Source: Solirubrobacteraceae bacterium
Lineage (GTDB): Bacteria; Actinomycetota; Thermoleophilia; Solirubrobacterales; Solirubrobacteraceae
Reading direction: 5' to 3'
Assembly (NCBI GenBank): GCA_030043235.1
Contig: JASHYF010000337.1
Span: 1 to 9,753 of the forward strand
Length of the DNA stretch: 9,753 nt
Position numbers and translations under genes: made by a program. Shown here piece after piece: positions 1 to 6,299 of the stretch (position 1 is the stretch's first letter; each line of letters starts with the position of its first letter). The notes beneath the pieces were generated by a model. It was not told the DNA's origin and ran no database searches. It was given only the letters and a program-made list of their open reading frames with translations.

Positions 1-2258
1 ACGCCGGGCGGGAGCACCCCGAAGTGGCCCTGCCAGCAGGCCCAGCTCGTGTGGGCGAGGTCGACCAGCGGCGTGGTGGACGCGCGGAACGCGAACCTGC
101 CCGGGCCGCACACCAGCCAGTCGGCGAGGCGCCCTTCGATCGGTTTCAGGTAGCGCGGACGCGCGCCGCAGCCCTCCGGGTATGTCGGGTGCCCGCCGTA
201 AGCGGCCTGCACGACCGGGTGCCCTTCTTCGAAGCGCAGCTGCGGGCTGTTCCAGGGGAAGAACTTCCCCTCGTCGGCGTGGCGGGCCGTGTACAGCCAC
301 CGCGGCCGCTCGCTTTCGCGTTCAACGAGCACCACCACGTGCTCCCAGTCGCCCTGGTGCAGGTCGGTGCTGACGACGTCCCCGGCGAGCGGCGCTTCTT
401 CCATCAGCCGCGAGTTCACGAGCGTGGGGAAGTAGTTGTATGGGTAGAAGAACCAGTACTCGAGCGCGATCAGGTTCTTTTCCGCGCTCGCCGGGTAGTG
501 CACCGGCCAGCTCAGCTCGTCGGCCGGGCCGGCGTAGAAGAAGTACACCTGGGCGCTCGCCCAGGGGTCGAGGATGCCGGGGTCGGCGAGCGTCTGGCGC
601 GGCGAGGGGAGCGGCGTTTCGGGTGCGAGCTGGCCGCGCAGGAACGCTTCCAGCTGCTTCGTGGGCGTGTGCGTGAGGGCGGGCTCGACGGGGTATTCGA
701 GGAAGTCCTCGGGGGAGCTCGTCGCCGGATCGAGCTCGGCCACCGTCGGGACCGATCCCGGCGGGCACGGCCGGCGGCTGCCGCCGCGGTGCACGCAGGT
801 TCGCCGCCCGCCGGCGCCGACGTCTTCGAACAGCGCCCCCAGCGACGTCGGCCAGAAGGGGTCGGTGATCGACGTGAGGACCGTCGGCTGCAGGCGCTTG
901 GCGAGCGCTGCGATCCGCGGCGCGCTCTTCGCGGTCGTTTCGATCGGCGGTTCGCCGTCGCGGGCGATCCCGCCCGCCGGCGCCGGACCCGCGTACACGC
1001 CCGGCCCGAGCGACGGGTCCGCGAAGCCCGTGCTCGGGCGCGGCGGCGGCGTGCCGGCGCAGGGCGTGCTGCGTTCCTTCAGTTCCGGGCGGATCCACGC
1101 GACGGTCTGCGTGTCGATGCCGAACGCGCGCAGCGCGAGCGTGGGCAGCGACGGGCGGTAGCCGGTGTCGAGCGTGAAGTCCACGCCCGTGGCGGTGCTC
1201 GAGCGGATCGCGCTCCCCGGGATCAGCTGCACGCGGTCCCCATAGGAGGTGGCGTCGGCGAGTGGCGTGCAGTAGACCAGGTACTCGCCGGAGCCGGTCC
1301 GCCCGAGAAAGCCGCCGAGGCGGCTGCCGGCGCTCGTTTCGACGATCGTCTGCGAGAAGCTCACCGGCGGCGTGGCCGCGTAGCAGAACGCCACGAGCGC
1401 GTAGATCGTGAGCAGCGCCCACGGCAGCGGCGAGCGCAGGAACTGCAAGGGCGAGGCGGGCAGCGCCCGCCCCCCGTAGCGGCGGCCGAGCGTGCCGATC
1501 CCCATCCACGTGAGCACGAGCAGGCCGATGGGCGCGGAGGCGACGAAGGCGACGCCGGCGACCACCAGCCACAGCACGGCGTGGGCCGCGCGTCCGCCTC
1601 GCAGCGGGTTCACCAGCGCGAGCAACGCGGCGAGGACGATCGAGCAGACGGCCCACGGCGCGAACAGCGCCCACCAGTGCCCGGGCGAGATCTGGTCGAT
1701 GACGGTCTTCGCGAGCCTGCCGCCGACCAGCCCCACCGCCACCGCGAGCACGCCGACGTTGAAGCCGGCGATCACCCGCGCGAGGCTCTCCTGGCCCCTG
1801 CTCGGGTAGTGCCCTCGCACGGCTCTCGGCGGCTTCGGTTTGAGCGGCTGGCGCCTCAGGTAGCGCTCGCGCGCGGTCGCGCGGTCGGTCTCGAGGATCT
1901 CCCGCCACTCCTCCGCGTGCTGGTCCCAGCGCCGGAAGTGGACGGCGTAGGCGAACGCGCACATGACTGCGAACACGATCGCCATCACCAGCACCGCCCG
2001 CGCGCCGGTGGCGAAGTTGGCGGCGGCGCCGATGCTCGGCAGCGAGAAGCTGACCGGCAGGCTCACGGCCGCGAGCCGCACGCAGGCGATCGTCCAGCCG
2101 ATCGCGTACACGTACCCGGCGAGCGCCAGCGAGAGCACGAGCGCGAGCAGCGCCTCCGGGAGCGCCGTCCGGCGCTCGTCGGCGGCCTCGGGGCCGCCGG
2201 GCGCAGCGGAGGCTGTCACGGGCGCAGCGGAGGCTGTCACGGGCGCGGGCTCAGCCAT
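1..2258 (-). CDS. Membrane protein with C-terminal Vps62 (DUF946)-like domain, 3' end outside window
   Basis: The frame opens at ATG 2258-2256 and stays open for 752 codons to the window edge, so the C-terminus is missing. What is seen: a short Ala/Pro-rich N-terminus, about six hydrophobic segments (roughly residues 36-56, 86-106, 162-181, 195-215, 226-250, 278-294), then a long soluble part. From about residue 450 the soluble part resembles Vps62/DUF946 proteins: YWFFYPYN at 601-608, HQGDWEHV at 634-641, a following HPVVQAAYGGHPTYP-like stretch, and WACWQGHFG near the edge. The family's biochemical role is unknown, and a related HDWE motif occurs in NPP1 proteins. The start overlaps the stop of the upstream flavin oxidase by 8 bases (ATGGCTGA), which implies translational coupling. 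An even count of membrane segments would leave both ends on the same side, so the side on which the Vps62-like part lies is uncertain. The domain call is by motif memory only. Confidence 0.8.
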   Translation of the reverse strand, partial: MAEPAPVTASAAPVTASAAPGGPEAADERRTALPEALLALVLSLALAGYVYAIGWTIACVRLAAVSLPVSFSLPSIGAAANFATGARAVLVMAIVFAVMCAFAYAVHFRRWDQHAEEWREILETDRATARERYLRRQPLKPKPPRAVRGHYPSRGQESLARVIAGFNVGVLAVAVGLVGGRLAKTVIDQISPGHWWALFAPWAVCSIVLAALLALVNPLRGGRAAHAVLWLVVAGVAFVASAPIGLLVLTWMGIGTLGRRYGGRALPASPLQFLRSPLPWALLTIYALVAFCYAATPPVSFSQTIVETSAGSRLGGFLGRTGSGEYLVYCTPLADATSYGDRVQLIPGSAIRSSTATGVDFTLDTGYRPSLPTLALRAFGIDTQTVAWIRPELKERSTPCAGTPPPRPSTGFADPSLGPGVYAGPAPAGGIARDGEPPIETTAKSAPRIAALAKRLQPTVLTSITDPFWPTSLGALFEDVGAGGRRTCVHRGGSRRPCPPGSVPTVAELDPATSSPEDFLEYPVEPALTHTPTKQLEAFLRGQLAPETPLPSPRQTLADPGILDPWASAQVYFFYAGPADELSWPVHYPASAEKNLIALEYWFFYPYNYFPTLVNSRLMEEAPLAGDVVSTDLHQGDWEHVVVLVERESERPRWLYTARHADEGKFFPWNSPQLRFEEGHPVVQAAYGGHPTYPEGCGARPRYLKPIEGRLADWLVCGPGRFAFRASTTPLVDLAHTSWACWQGHFGVLPPG
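2199..2240. repeat. 21-base perfect tandem duplication in the start of the Vps62-like gene
   Basis: The unit GGGCGCAGCGGAGGCTGTCAC (21 bases, 2199-2219) is repeated exactly at 2220-2240, and its first six bases recur at 2241-2246. On the coding strand it gives two copies of the heptapeptide PVTASAA at residues 6-19, ahead of the first membrane segment. Perfect identity suggests a recent slippage event, and the frame is kept. Confidence 0.9.
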
Positions 2259-3789
2259 CGAACGTCGCGCTGGAGAACCCGACGCGCTTGCTGAACGGGC
2301 TGTCGAACACGCCGCTCGCGTTCAGCTGCTCGTGTATTCGCTGCCAGTCGCCGTAGCGCGGATACATCTTCTGGATCAGCCCGTGGCTGCCGGTGAGCGT
2401 GTTCACCTGGCCCCAGTGGGGGCGTCCGTGGAGCTCGTACAGCGCCTGTTCATGGGCGTTCAGCAGCTCGTACCCGCCGATCGTGTGCTTGGACATGATC
2501 AGCTCGATCATCATCGTGTCGTGGCCCTCCATCATCGACAGGCACGAGCGGGTCGCTTTGACGAACCGCAGCGAGATCCCACAGCTGTGGTATACGCCGC
2601 CGAGACGCCGGCGCTCCGCCGCGACGTCGACGATCTTCTCGACGGCTTTCAGGTGCAGGTCGCCTTCGTCGATCGGCACCCCGATCTCGGCGGAGTACGC
2701 CGGCAGGTAGTTGGCGGCGCCGATGTTGAACACGCGGTAGCTGATGTTCACGTAGTCGGGGTTCACGAGCGCCTTCAGCGCCCTCGAGATGAGGAACGGT
2801 GAGATCTGCGGCCACAGCCGGATGGCGAGGTCGATGAGGATGGGCGTGAGCGGGAAGCGCGCCGCCAGTTCCATCAGCAGGCTGCGGCTGCGGCGGTGGT
2901 CGTGACGGTATTCGGACGGGCTCACCGGCTCGCGGGTGGTGATCAGACATTCGATCTCCCCGTCCTTGCGTGGATATGGGTTGAAGAGGAGCTCGTAGTG
3001 GGCGTATTCGGCGAGGACGGGACTGGCGGAGCCCTGTGCGAGTTCGTCGCGCACGCGTGACCAGGTGCTCAGACAGCGCTTCTCGCGCACGTAGAACAGC
3101 GGTCGCACGGCGAGGATCAGCGAGTAGATCAGGCCCATGCAGCCGACGCCGACGACGGCGGCGTCGAACCAGTCGTCGTCCTGCACGAGCTGGCGGTCGG
3201 GGTGTCTCGCGCGGTAGGCGGCGGCGTCGGTGATCCCGTCGCTCGACTCGATCCGGTAGACGGCGCCCTTCGCTGCGACGATCTCGAGCGAGCGCACGAG
3301 GTCCGACAGCGGCCCGAAGGCGATCCCCGAGCCGTGCGTGGATGTCGAGACGACGCCGGCGACGGTCTGGCCGTCGAAGCCGCCCATGTTCGGCAGCGCG
3401 AGCCCGCGCGCCTGCAGGTTGGCGTTCAGTTCGGCGATCTTCATCCCGGCCTGCACCTGCACGAGCGTCACCTCGGCGTCCTCGCCGGGGTCGCGGTGCT
3501 CGGCGCGCAGCAGCGTGCGGTCGAGCTCCAGCCACTCGGTCAGGCCGTCGGGACGCACGAGGATGCCGTCGGTGAGCGCGACGTCCGACCACGAGTGCCC
3601 GGAGCCGACGGCCCGCACGGCGATGCCCTCGGACTCGGCTTCGCCGACGATCTCGCGCAGCTGATCGAGCGTCGTGGGGGTGACCTGGCGCAGCGGGTAG
3701 ATCCGCTGGTTGCCGGTGTCGTTGCGCCAGCGTTCTCGCTCGGTGACCGGCCCGTCGTAGTGCGCCCGCTTGTTGGCGGGGTCGCTCAT
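2251..3789 (-). CDS. FAD-linked oxidase, VAO / D-arabinono-1,4-lactone oxidase (ALO) type
   Basis: A 512-residue flavoprotein. Residues about 30-170 form the FAD-binding (PCMH) half: VGSGHSWS at 61-68 places H65 where VAO/ALO enzymes carry covalent 8-alpha-histidyl FAD, and GQTVAGVVSTSTHGSG at 140-155 is the second pyrophosphate-binding loop. The C-terminal half carries the ALO signature GRPHWGQ at 455-461. Family members oxidise aldonolactones, alditols or sterols using O2 or another acceptor; the substrate here is unknown. Q461 replaces the lysine of the usual HWGK motif, and the place of the usual ExR motif reads S406-L-R408, so a classical alditol or gulonolactone substrate is doubtful. 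A hydrophobic stretch at about 313-341 might touch the membrane. ATG 3789-3787 was chosen because it shares one base with the GMC gene's stop (TGATG); upstream extensions read Arg-rich antisense of that gene. No signal peptide is seen. Confidence 0.92.
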   Translation of the reverse strand: MSDPANKRAHYDGPVTERERWRNDTGNQRIYPLRQVTPTTLDQLREIVGEAESEGIAVRAVGSGHSWSDVALTDGILVRPDGLTEWLELDRTLLRAEHRDPGEDAEVTLVQVQAGMKIAELNANLQARGLALPNMGGFDGQTVAGVVSTSTHGSGIAFGPLSDLVRSLEIVAAKGAVYRIESSDGITDAAAYRARHPDRQLVQDDDWFDAAVVGVGCMGLIYSLILAVRPLFYVREKRCLSTWSRVRDELAQGSASPVLAEYAHYELLFNPYPRKDGEIECLITTREPVSPSEYRHDHRRSRSLLMELAARFPLTPILIDLAIRLWPQISPFLISRALKALVNPDYVNISYRVFNIGAANYLPAYSAEIGVPIDEGDLHLKAVEKIVDVAAERRRLGGVYHSCGISLRFVKATRSCLSMMEGHDTMMIELIMSKHTIGGYELLNAHEQALYELHGRPHWGQVNTLTGSHGLIQKMYPRYGDWQRIHEQLNASGVFDSPFSKRVGFSSATFDG

Positions 3790-5360
3790 CACCACAGTCC
3801 GCCGGCGCGGTTGTCGATCATCTTCTCGACGCCCCGCTCGGCGAGCGCGGCGATCGTCTTCGATGGGTTCACACCGAGCGCGGTGGGGACTGTCGACCCG
3901 TCGAGCACGTACAGCCCCGCGCAGTCGTGGACCTTGCCGGCGTCGTCGACGACGCCCGCGGCGGAGTCGTCGGCCATCGGGCAGCCGCCGAGCGGGTGTA
4001 CGGTGATGAAGCCACTGAGCGGCCACGTGTCGAGCGCGAAGAACGGCTCCGCGTCCACCCGGCGCGCGATCTCCTCGGAGACGTCGCGCATCGCCGAGAA
4101 GAGCCCTTCGCTCGGCTTCCTGCTCCAGCGGATGTCGAAGCATTTGAACAGGGGCGTGAGGCGCATCTGCCCCTCGGCGGCTTCGCGGCCGAGCATCAGG
4201 AACACGAGCGATTCGGCGATCGGCCGCTGCGGCGGCTGGGCGCGCAGGTGGCGGTCGGTGATCGAGCGATCGCTGAGCCCGAGCGCCGCGAGCAGGCGCT
4301 CGGCGCGCAGCCGCAGGCGGCGCCAGCCGTGGAGGCTGTCGACCATGCGCACGATCTCCAGCAGCCCCCCGAACCTCGTCGGCAGGCCTCCGTCGGCGAG
4401 CATGAAGCCGTACTCCCGGGTGTAGTCGAGCCTGCTCGTCATCGAGGGCCCGAAGTCGGTGTGGGGGTCGCCGACGTCGCTCGCGCGGGGGTCGAACGCG
4501 GCGCCGAGCGCGTCGCCGTTGCCGGAGAAGCGGCTGCCAAGCGCCGGCGAGAGGGTGCCGATGCGGTCGCGGTTCTTCAGCAGCAGCCGGCTCGATCCCA
4601 GGCACCCCGCCGCCAGCACCACCACCGGCGCGGACAGCACCCCCTCCCCGCCGCGCTCCAGGTCGCGATAGCCCACGCGCCACAGCCACTCCCCGTCCGG
4701 GGGAGGGTCGAGTTGCTGTGCTTCGTGGTAGGGGCGGACCTCGGCGCCCCGGTCTTCGGCCCGCTTGACGTAGGTGATGTCGACGGTGTTCTTGGCGTGC
4801 ACCGGGCAGCCGAGGTCGCAGCGGCCGAGGTTCTCGCACGCGCCCTGGTGGGCGCCGCTGAACGGATGGTGGCGCTCGTCCTTGAAGTTGACGGCCAGCG
4901 GCAGCCTTTCGGCGTCCTTGCCCGCCTTGCGTCCGGCGGCGGCGAAGGCTCGCATCTTCGGCAGCTCCTCGGGGACCTCCACCGGCATCAGCGCCTCCTC
5001 GGTGCGCGTGTAGTAGGGGTCGAGCTCGGCGCGGGTGATGGCCCGCGGCCAGCCGCGCATGAACACCTCCGCCGGCGCGCGCAGCTGCACGTTCGCGTAC
5101 ACCAGCGAGCCGCCGCCCACGCCCGCGGCGGTGAGCACCGACAGGTCTTTCATCAGCCGCAGGTCGAACAGCCCGCGGGGGTTGAGCGTGGGATGCCAGA
5201 GCGCGTCGGGCGTCTGCTCGGGCTTTTCCGGGAAGTCATCCTTGCCCCAGCGGCGCCCGCGCTCGAGCACCACCACGCGCCGGCCCGCTTCCGCCAGCCG
5301 GCAGGCTGCGATCCCACCCCCGAAGCCAGATCCGACCACGATCGCGTCGTAGTCCGTCAT
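3789..5360 (-). CDS. GMC oxidoreductase, cholesterol-oxidase-like
   Basis: A 523-residue flavoenzyme of the glucose-methanol-choline family, closest by motif to bacterial cholesterol oxidase/ChoD-like proteins. The Rossmann fold starts at once: VVGSGFGGG (residues 8-16), with E33 in VVVLERG placed to bind the FAD ribose. AGVGGGSLVYANV is the FAD-covering segment, and a Cys-rich GACENLGRCDLGCPVHAKNT stretch is typical of this subgroup. The C-terminus has HPLGGCPM (H455) and GVNPSKTIAALAER (N498), matching the catalytic His and Asn of Streptomyces cholesterol oxidase. It likely oxidises a hydrophobic or sterol-like alcohol; the real substrate is unknown. There is no signal peptide, so it probably acts in the cytoplasm. 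ATG 5360-5358 begins directly before the nucleotide-binding motif. A TTG start 30 codons upstream was rejected because it would cover the promoter. The next gene starts within its stop codon, so it heads the operon. Confidence 0.93.
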   Translation of the reverse strand: MTDYDAIVVGSGFGGGIAACRLAEAGRRVVVLERGRRWGKDDFPEKPEQTPDALWHPTLNPRGLFDLRLMKDLSVLTAAGVGGGSLVYANVQLRAPAEVFMRGWPRAITRAELDPYYTRTEEALMPVEVPEELPKMRAFAAAGRKAGKDAERLPLAVNFKDERHHPFSGAHQGACENLGRCDLGCPVHAKNTVDITYVKRAEDRGAEVRPYHEAQQLDPPPDGEWLWRVGYRDLERGGEGVLSAPVVVLAAGCLGSSRLLLKNRDRIGTLSPALGSRFSGNGDALGAAFDPRASDVGDPHTDFGPSMTSRLDYTREYGFMLADGGLPTRFGGLLEIVRMVDSLHGWRRLRLRAERLLAALGLSDRSITDRHLRAQPPQRPIAESLVFLMLGREAAEGQMRLTPLFKCFDIRWSRKPSEGLFSAMRDVSEEIARRVDAEPFFALDTWPLSGFITVHPLGGCPMADDSAAGVVDDAGKVHDCAGLYVLDGSTVPTALGVNPSKTIAALAERGVEKMIDNRAGGLW

Positions 5361-5368
5361 CGAGCGTG

Positions 5369-5374
5369 ACCCTA
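5369..5374 (-). promoter_or_regulatory. TAGGGT element just before the GMC start: ribosome site or leaderless -10
   Basis: TAGGGT lies 8 bases upstream of the GMC ATG. It can be read as a weak Shine-Dalgarno (AGGG), or as an actinobacterial -10 (TANNNT) giving an almost leaderless transcript. Seventeen bases further upstream is only a poor -35 (TCGATT, 5397-5392). A short inverted repeat CTTCG-T-CGAAG (5380-5390) lies between. The two readings cannot be separated from sequence alone. Confidence 0.3.
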
Positions 5375-5392
5375 CACCACTTCGTCGAAGAA

Positions 5393-5470
5393 ATCGACTC
5401 GGCCGACGCTCTAGAAGATACCTGTCAGTCGATGAGTTCCAACGCAGCAAACACGCCGGATATCGACTGA
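5393..5470. promoter_or_regulatory. Three evenly spaced ATCGACT heptamers, candidate operator
   Basis: ATCGACT occurs at 5393-5399, as its reverse complement AGTCGAT at 5427-5433, and again at 5462-5468. The starts are 34 and 35 bases apart. The outer pair TCAGTCGAT (5425-5433) and ATCGACTGA (5462-5470) form a perfect 9-base inverted repeat. The middle copy sits inside the -35/-10 spacer of the candidate promoter, the first downstream of its start site and the third upstream of the -35. This would suit a repressor binding several sites, but no regulator gene is in the window. Confidence 0.35.
5415..5442 (-). promoter_or_regulatory. Candidate sigma70-type promoter of the GMC-ALO-Vps62 operon
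   Basis: On the minus strand TTGGAA (5442-5437) is followed after 16 bases by TATCTT (5420-5415), which is near the TTGACA/TATAAT consensus. Transcription would start near 5408, giving a leader of about 48 bases before the GMC ATG. The surrounding bases are visibly more AT-rich than the genes. One heptamer of the candidate operator lies in the spacer. Confidence 0.45.
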
Positions 5471-5477
5471 GGTGAGG

Positions 5478-5489
5478 ACCGGCGCCGGT
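5478..5489. repeat. Perfect 12-base palindrome ACCGGCGCCGGT
   Basis: A perfect 12-base palindrome between the VOC gene and the GMC operon promoter. It could be a second, weaker hairpin behind the VOC gene or a protein-binding site. GC-only palindromes arise easily in such DNA, so little weight should be given to it. Confidence 0.4.
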
Positions 5490-5501
5490 TCCTGCCTCCG
5501 G

Positions 5502-5531
5502 GCGCCCAGATGTCGCTACGACGCTGGGCGC
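5502..5531 (-). terminator. Strong stem-loop behind the VOC gene, terminator-like
   Basis: GCGCCCAG (5502-5509) and CTGGGCGC (5524-5531) form a perfect 8-base stem. Inside it GTCG (5512-5515) and CGAC (5519-5522) form a second 4-base stem around a CTA loop. The structure begins about 18 bases after the VOC stop and separates that gene from the next operon on the same strand. No T-tract follows, as is common for actinobacterial terminators, so function is inferred from shape and place. Confidence 0.55.
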
Positions 5532-5549
5532 GCGAGCGGAGGCCGGCTC

Positions 5550-5906
5550 TCACCGGTCCTGAAGCAGCCCGAGGACGTTGCCATCGGGGTCTGTGACGGT
5601 GGCCACCAGGCGCCCGCCACCGACGTCGTGCGCGGGTTCCTTCACGGTGGCGCCCGCAGCGGTCACCTCGGCCAGCTTCGCCTCTATGTCCGGCACGTGC
5701 CAGAAGGCCACCGGCGAGGTCATGCCCTGCGGTCCACCGCCCGGCACCAGCCCGATGTGCTGGCCCTCGGCCTCGAAGCCGACGTAGTAGGAGGAGTCGG
5801 TCTGCGGCGGTACGCCGATCAGCGCGGCATACACCGCCTTGGCCGTCGCCAGGTCGGACACGGGATGCAGCACGGTCTTGATTCCCTGGGTGGAAGAGTC
5901 GCTCAT
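5550..5906 (-). CDS. VOC-family protein (glyoxalase/bleomycin-resistance-like)
   Basis: A 118-residue single-domain protein with the paired beta-alpha-beta-beta-beta folds of the vicinal oxygen chelate superfamily. The first half begins IKTVLHPVSDLATAKAVYAA with H14 at the usual first-ligand place. The second half has VAFWHVPDIEAKLAEV and ends TDPDGNVLGLLQ. The glutamate that normally follows as the last metal ligand (DPDGNxxEL) is glycine here, so a classical metal-dependent lyase or dioxygenase role is unlikely; binding or sequestering a small molecule is possible. The start at ATG 5906-5904 is well supported by AGGAG (5916-5912) five bases upstream; an open extension of 34 codons is not protein-like. 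The gene stands alone, with a stem-loop behind it and a candidate promoter ahead. The substrate cannot be told. Confidence 0.9.
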   Translation of the reverse strand: MSDSSTQGIKTVLHPVSDLATAKAVYAALIGVPPQTDSSYYVGFEAEGQHIGLVPGGGPQGMTSPVAFWHVPDIEAKLAEVTAAGATVKEPAHDVGGGRLVATVTDPDGNVLGLLQDR

Positions 5907-5911
5907 GGTCG

Positions 5912-5916
5912 CTCCT
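5912..5916 (-). promoter_or_regulatory. Shine-Dalgarno site of the VOC gene
   Basis: AGGAG on the minus strand, five bases before ATG 5906-5904. It is the clearest ribosome site in the window and fixes this start over the longer open frame that begins further upstream. Confidence 0.75.
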
Positions 5917-5954
5917 GAAGTCGTAGGTCGCATCGAGCCGGGTGGCTTGTCGGG

Positions 5955-5960
5955 ATTAAA
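5955..5960 (-). promoter_or_regulatory. Candidate -10 element of the VOC gene
   Basis: TTTAAT on the minus strand matches TATAAT at five of six positions and stands out in GC-rich surroundings. It would give a leader of about 42 bases. No good -35 is found at 16-18 bases spacing, so this is tentative. Confidence 0.3.
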
Positions 5961-6200
5961 GACGAACGGGAAGCCCGGAAATCGACCGCGCTTCGGCACC
6001 GCCGGCACTGCAGTGGGCGCTTGCTCGGGTCGGCGAGAGCTCAGGGGGCGCCGCGCGCCTGTGCGCCTGCCGACGCATGCCTCGAGGGGGATCGAGGTCC
6101 TTCAACGCGGCGGCGCTCGAGGCCTCGGTTACACTGTGCGCGCCTCCTACACGCGCCGGCAGGCGCTGGCGCCCTCCACGAGGACGGCGACCATGCCCAC

Positions 6201-6229
6201 TCGACGAAACTCGATGCTCGAACTACGTT
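6201..6229 (+). promoter_or_regulatory. Candidate promoter of the sulfotransferase gene
   Basis: TCGACG (6201-6206) and TACGTT (6224-6229) are separated by 17 bases; the -10 fits the TANNNT pattern and the -35 matches TTGACA at four of six positions. A start near 6236 would leave a leader of about 64 bases. No clear Shine-Dalgarno precedes the ATG at 6300. Confidence 0.3.
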
Positions 6230-6299
6230 GCCGCTTCAAAGGGACAGGCGCCGGCGGCAAGCGAGTGTTCGCAAGGCGAGCTCGTTTCACCCTCGTGCT

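Larger units (their letters stand above)
5907..6299. other. Divergent intergenic region between VOC and sulfotransferase genes
   Basis: About 393 bases with no convincing gene; open frames here are Arg-rich and lack recognisable motifs. It must hold the control regions for both flanking genes. Apart from the two candidate promoters and the VOC ribosome site listed separately, there is a 10-base palindrome CACTGCAGTG at 6006-6015. The part around 6180-6300 is somewhat richer in A/T than the rest. Confidence 0.6.

Noticed and set aside
322..1962. 546-codon minus-strand open frame
   Set aside because: It lies in a different frame of the same strand as the Vps62-like gene; the product is Arg/Pro/Ala-rich, while the other frame shows membrane segments and family motifs.
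24..2294. 756-codon open frame on the plus strand
   Set aside because: It is exactly antisense to the Vps62-like membrane protein gene, its translation is Arg/His/Glu-rich without motifs, and long antisense frames are expected at this GC content.
2251..4839. 862-codon version of the ALO-type oxidase
   Set aside because: The extra N-terminal part is an Arg-rich off-frame reading of the GMC gene; the ATG at 3789 sits in the TGATG overlap and directly precedes the FAD domain.
3202..5369. Long plus-strand open frames (3202-4425 and 3927-5369)
   Set aside because: They are antisense to the two flavin oxidases, whose catalytic motifs are clear; the plus-strand translations have none.
5361..5450. 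Longer GMC protein starting at TTG 5450
   Set aside because: The 30 extra residues do not resemble the family N-terminus, which begins just before the GxGxxG motif, and they would cover the promoter elements.
6006..6015. 10-base palindrome CACTGCAGTG as an operator
   Set aside because: Too short and alone, with no second copy near either candidate promoter; likely chance.
6021..6299. 93-codon N-terminal extension of the sulfotransferase
   Set aside because: Arg/His-rich sequence without a fold signature, before the usual family start; it would overlap the candidate promoter.
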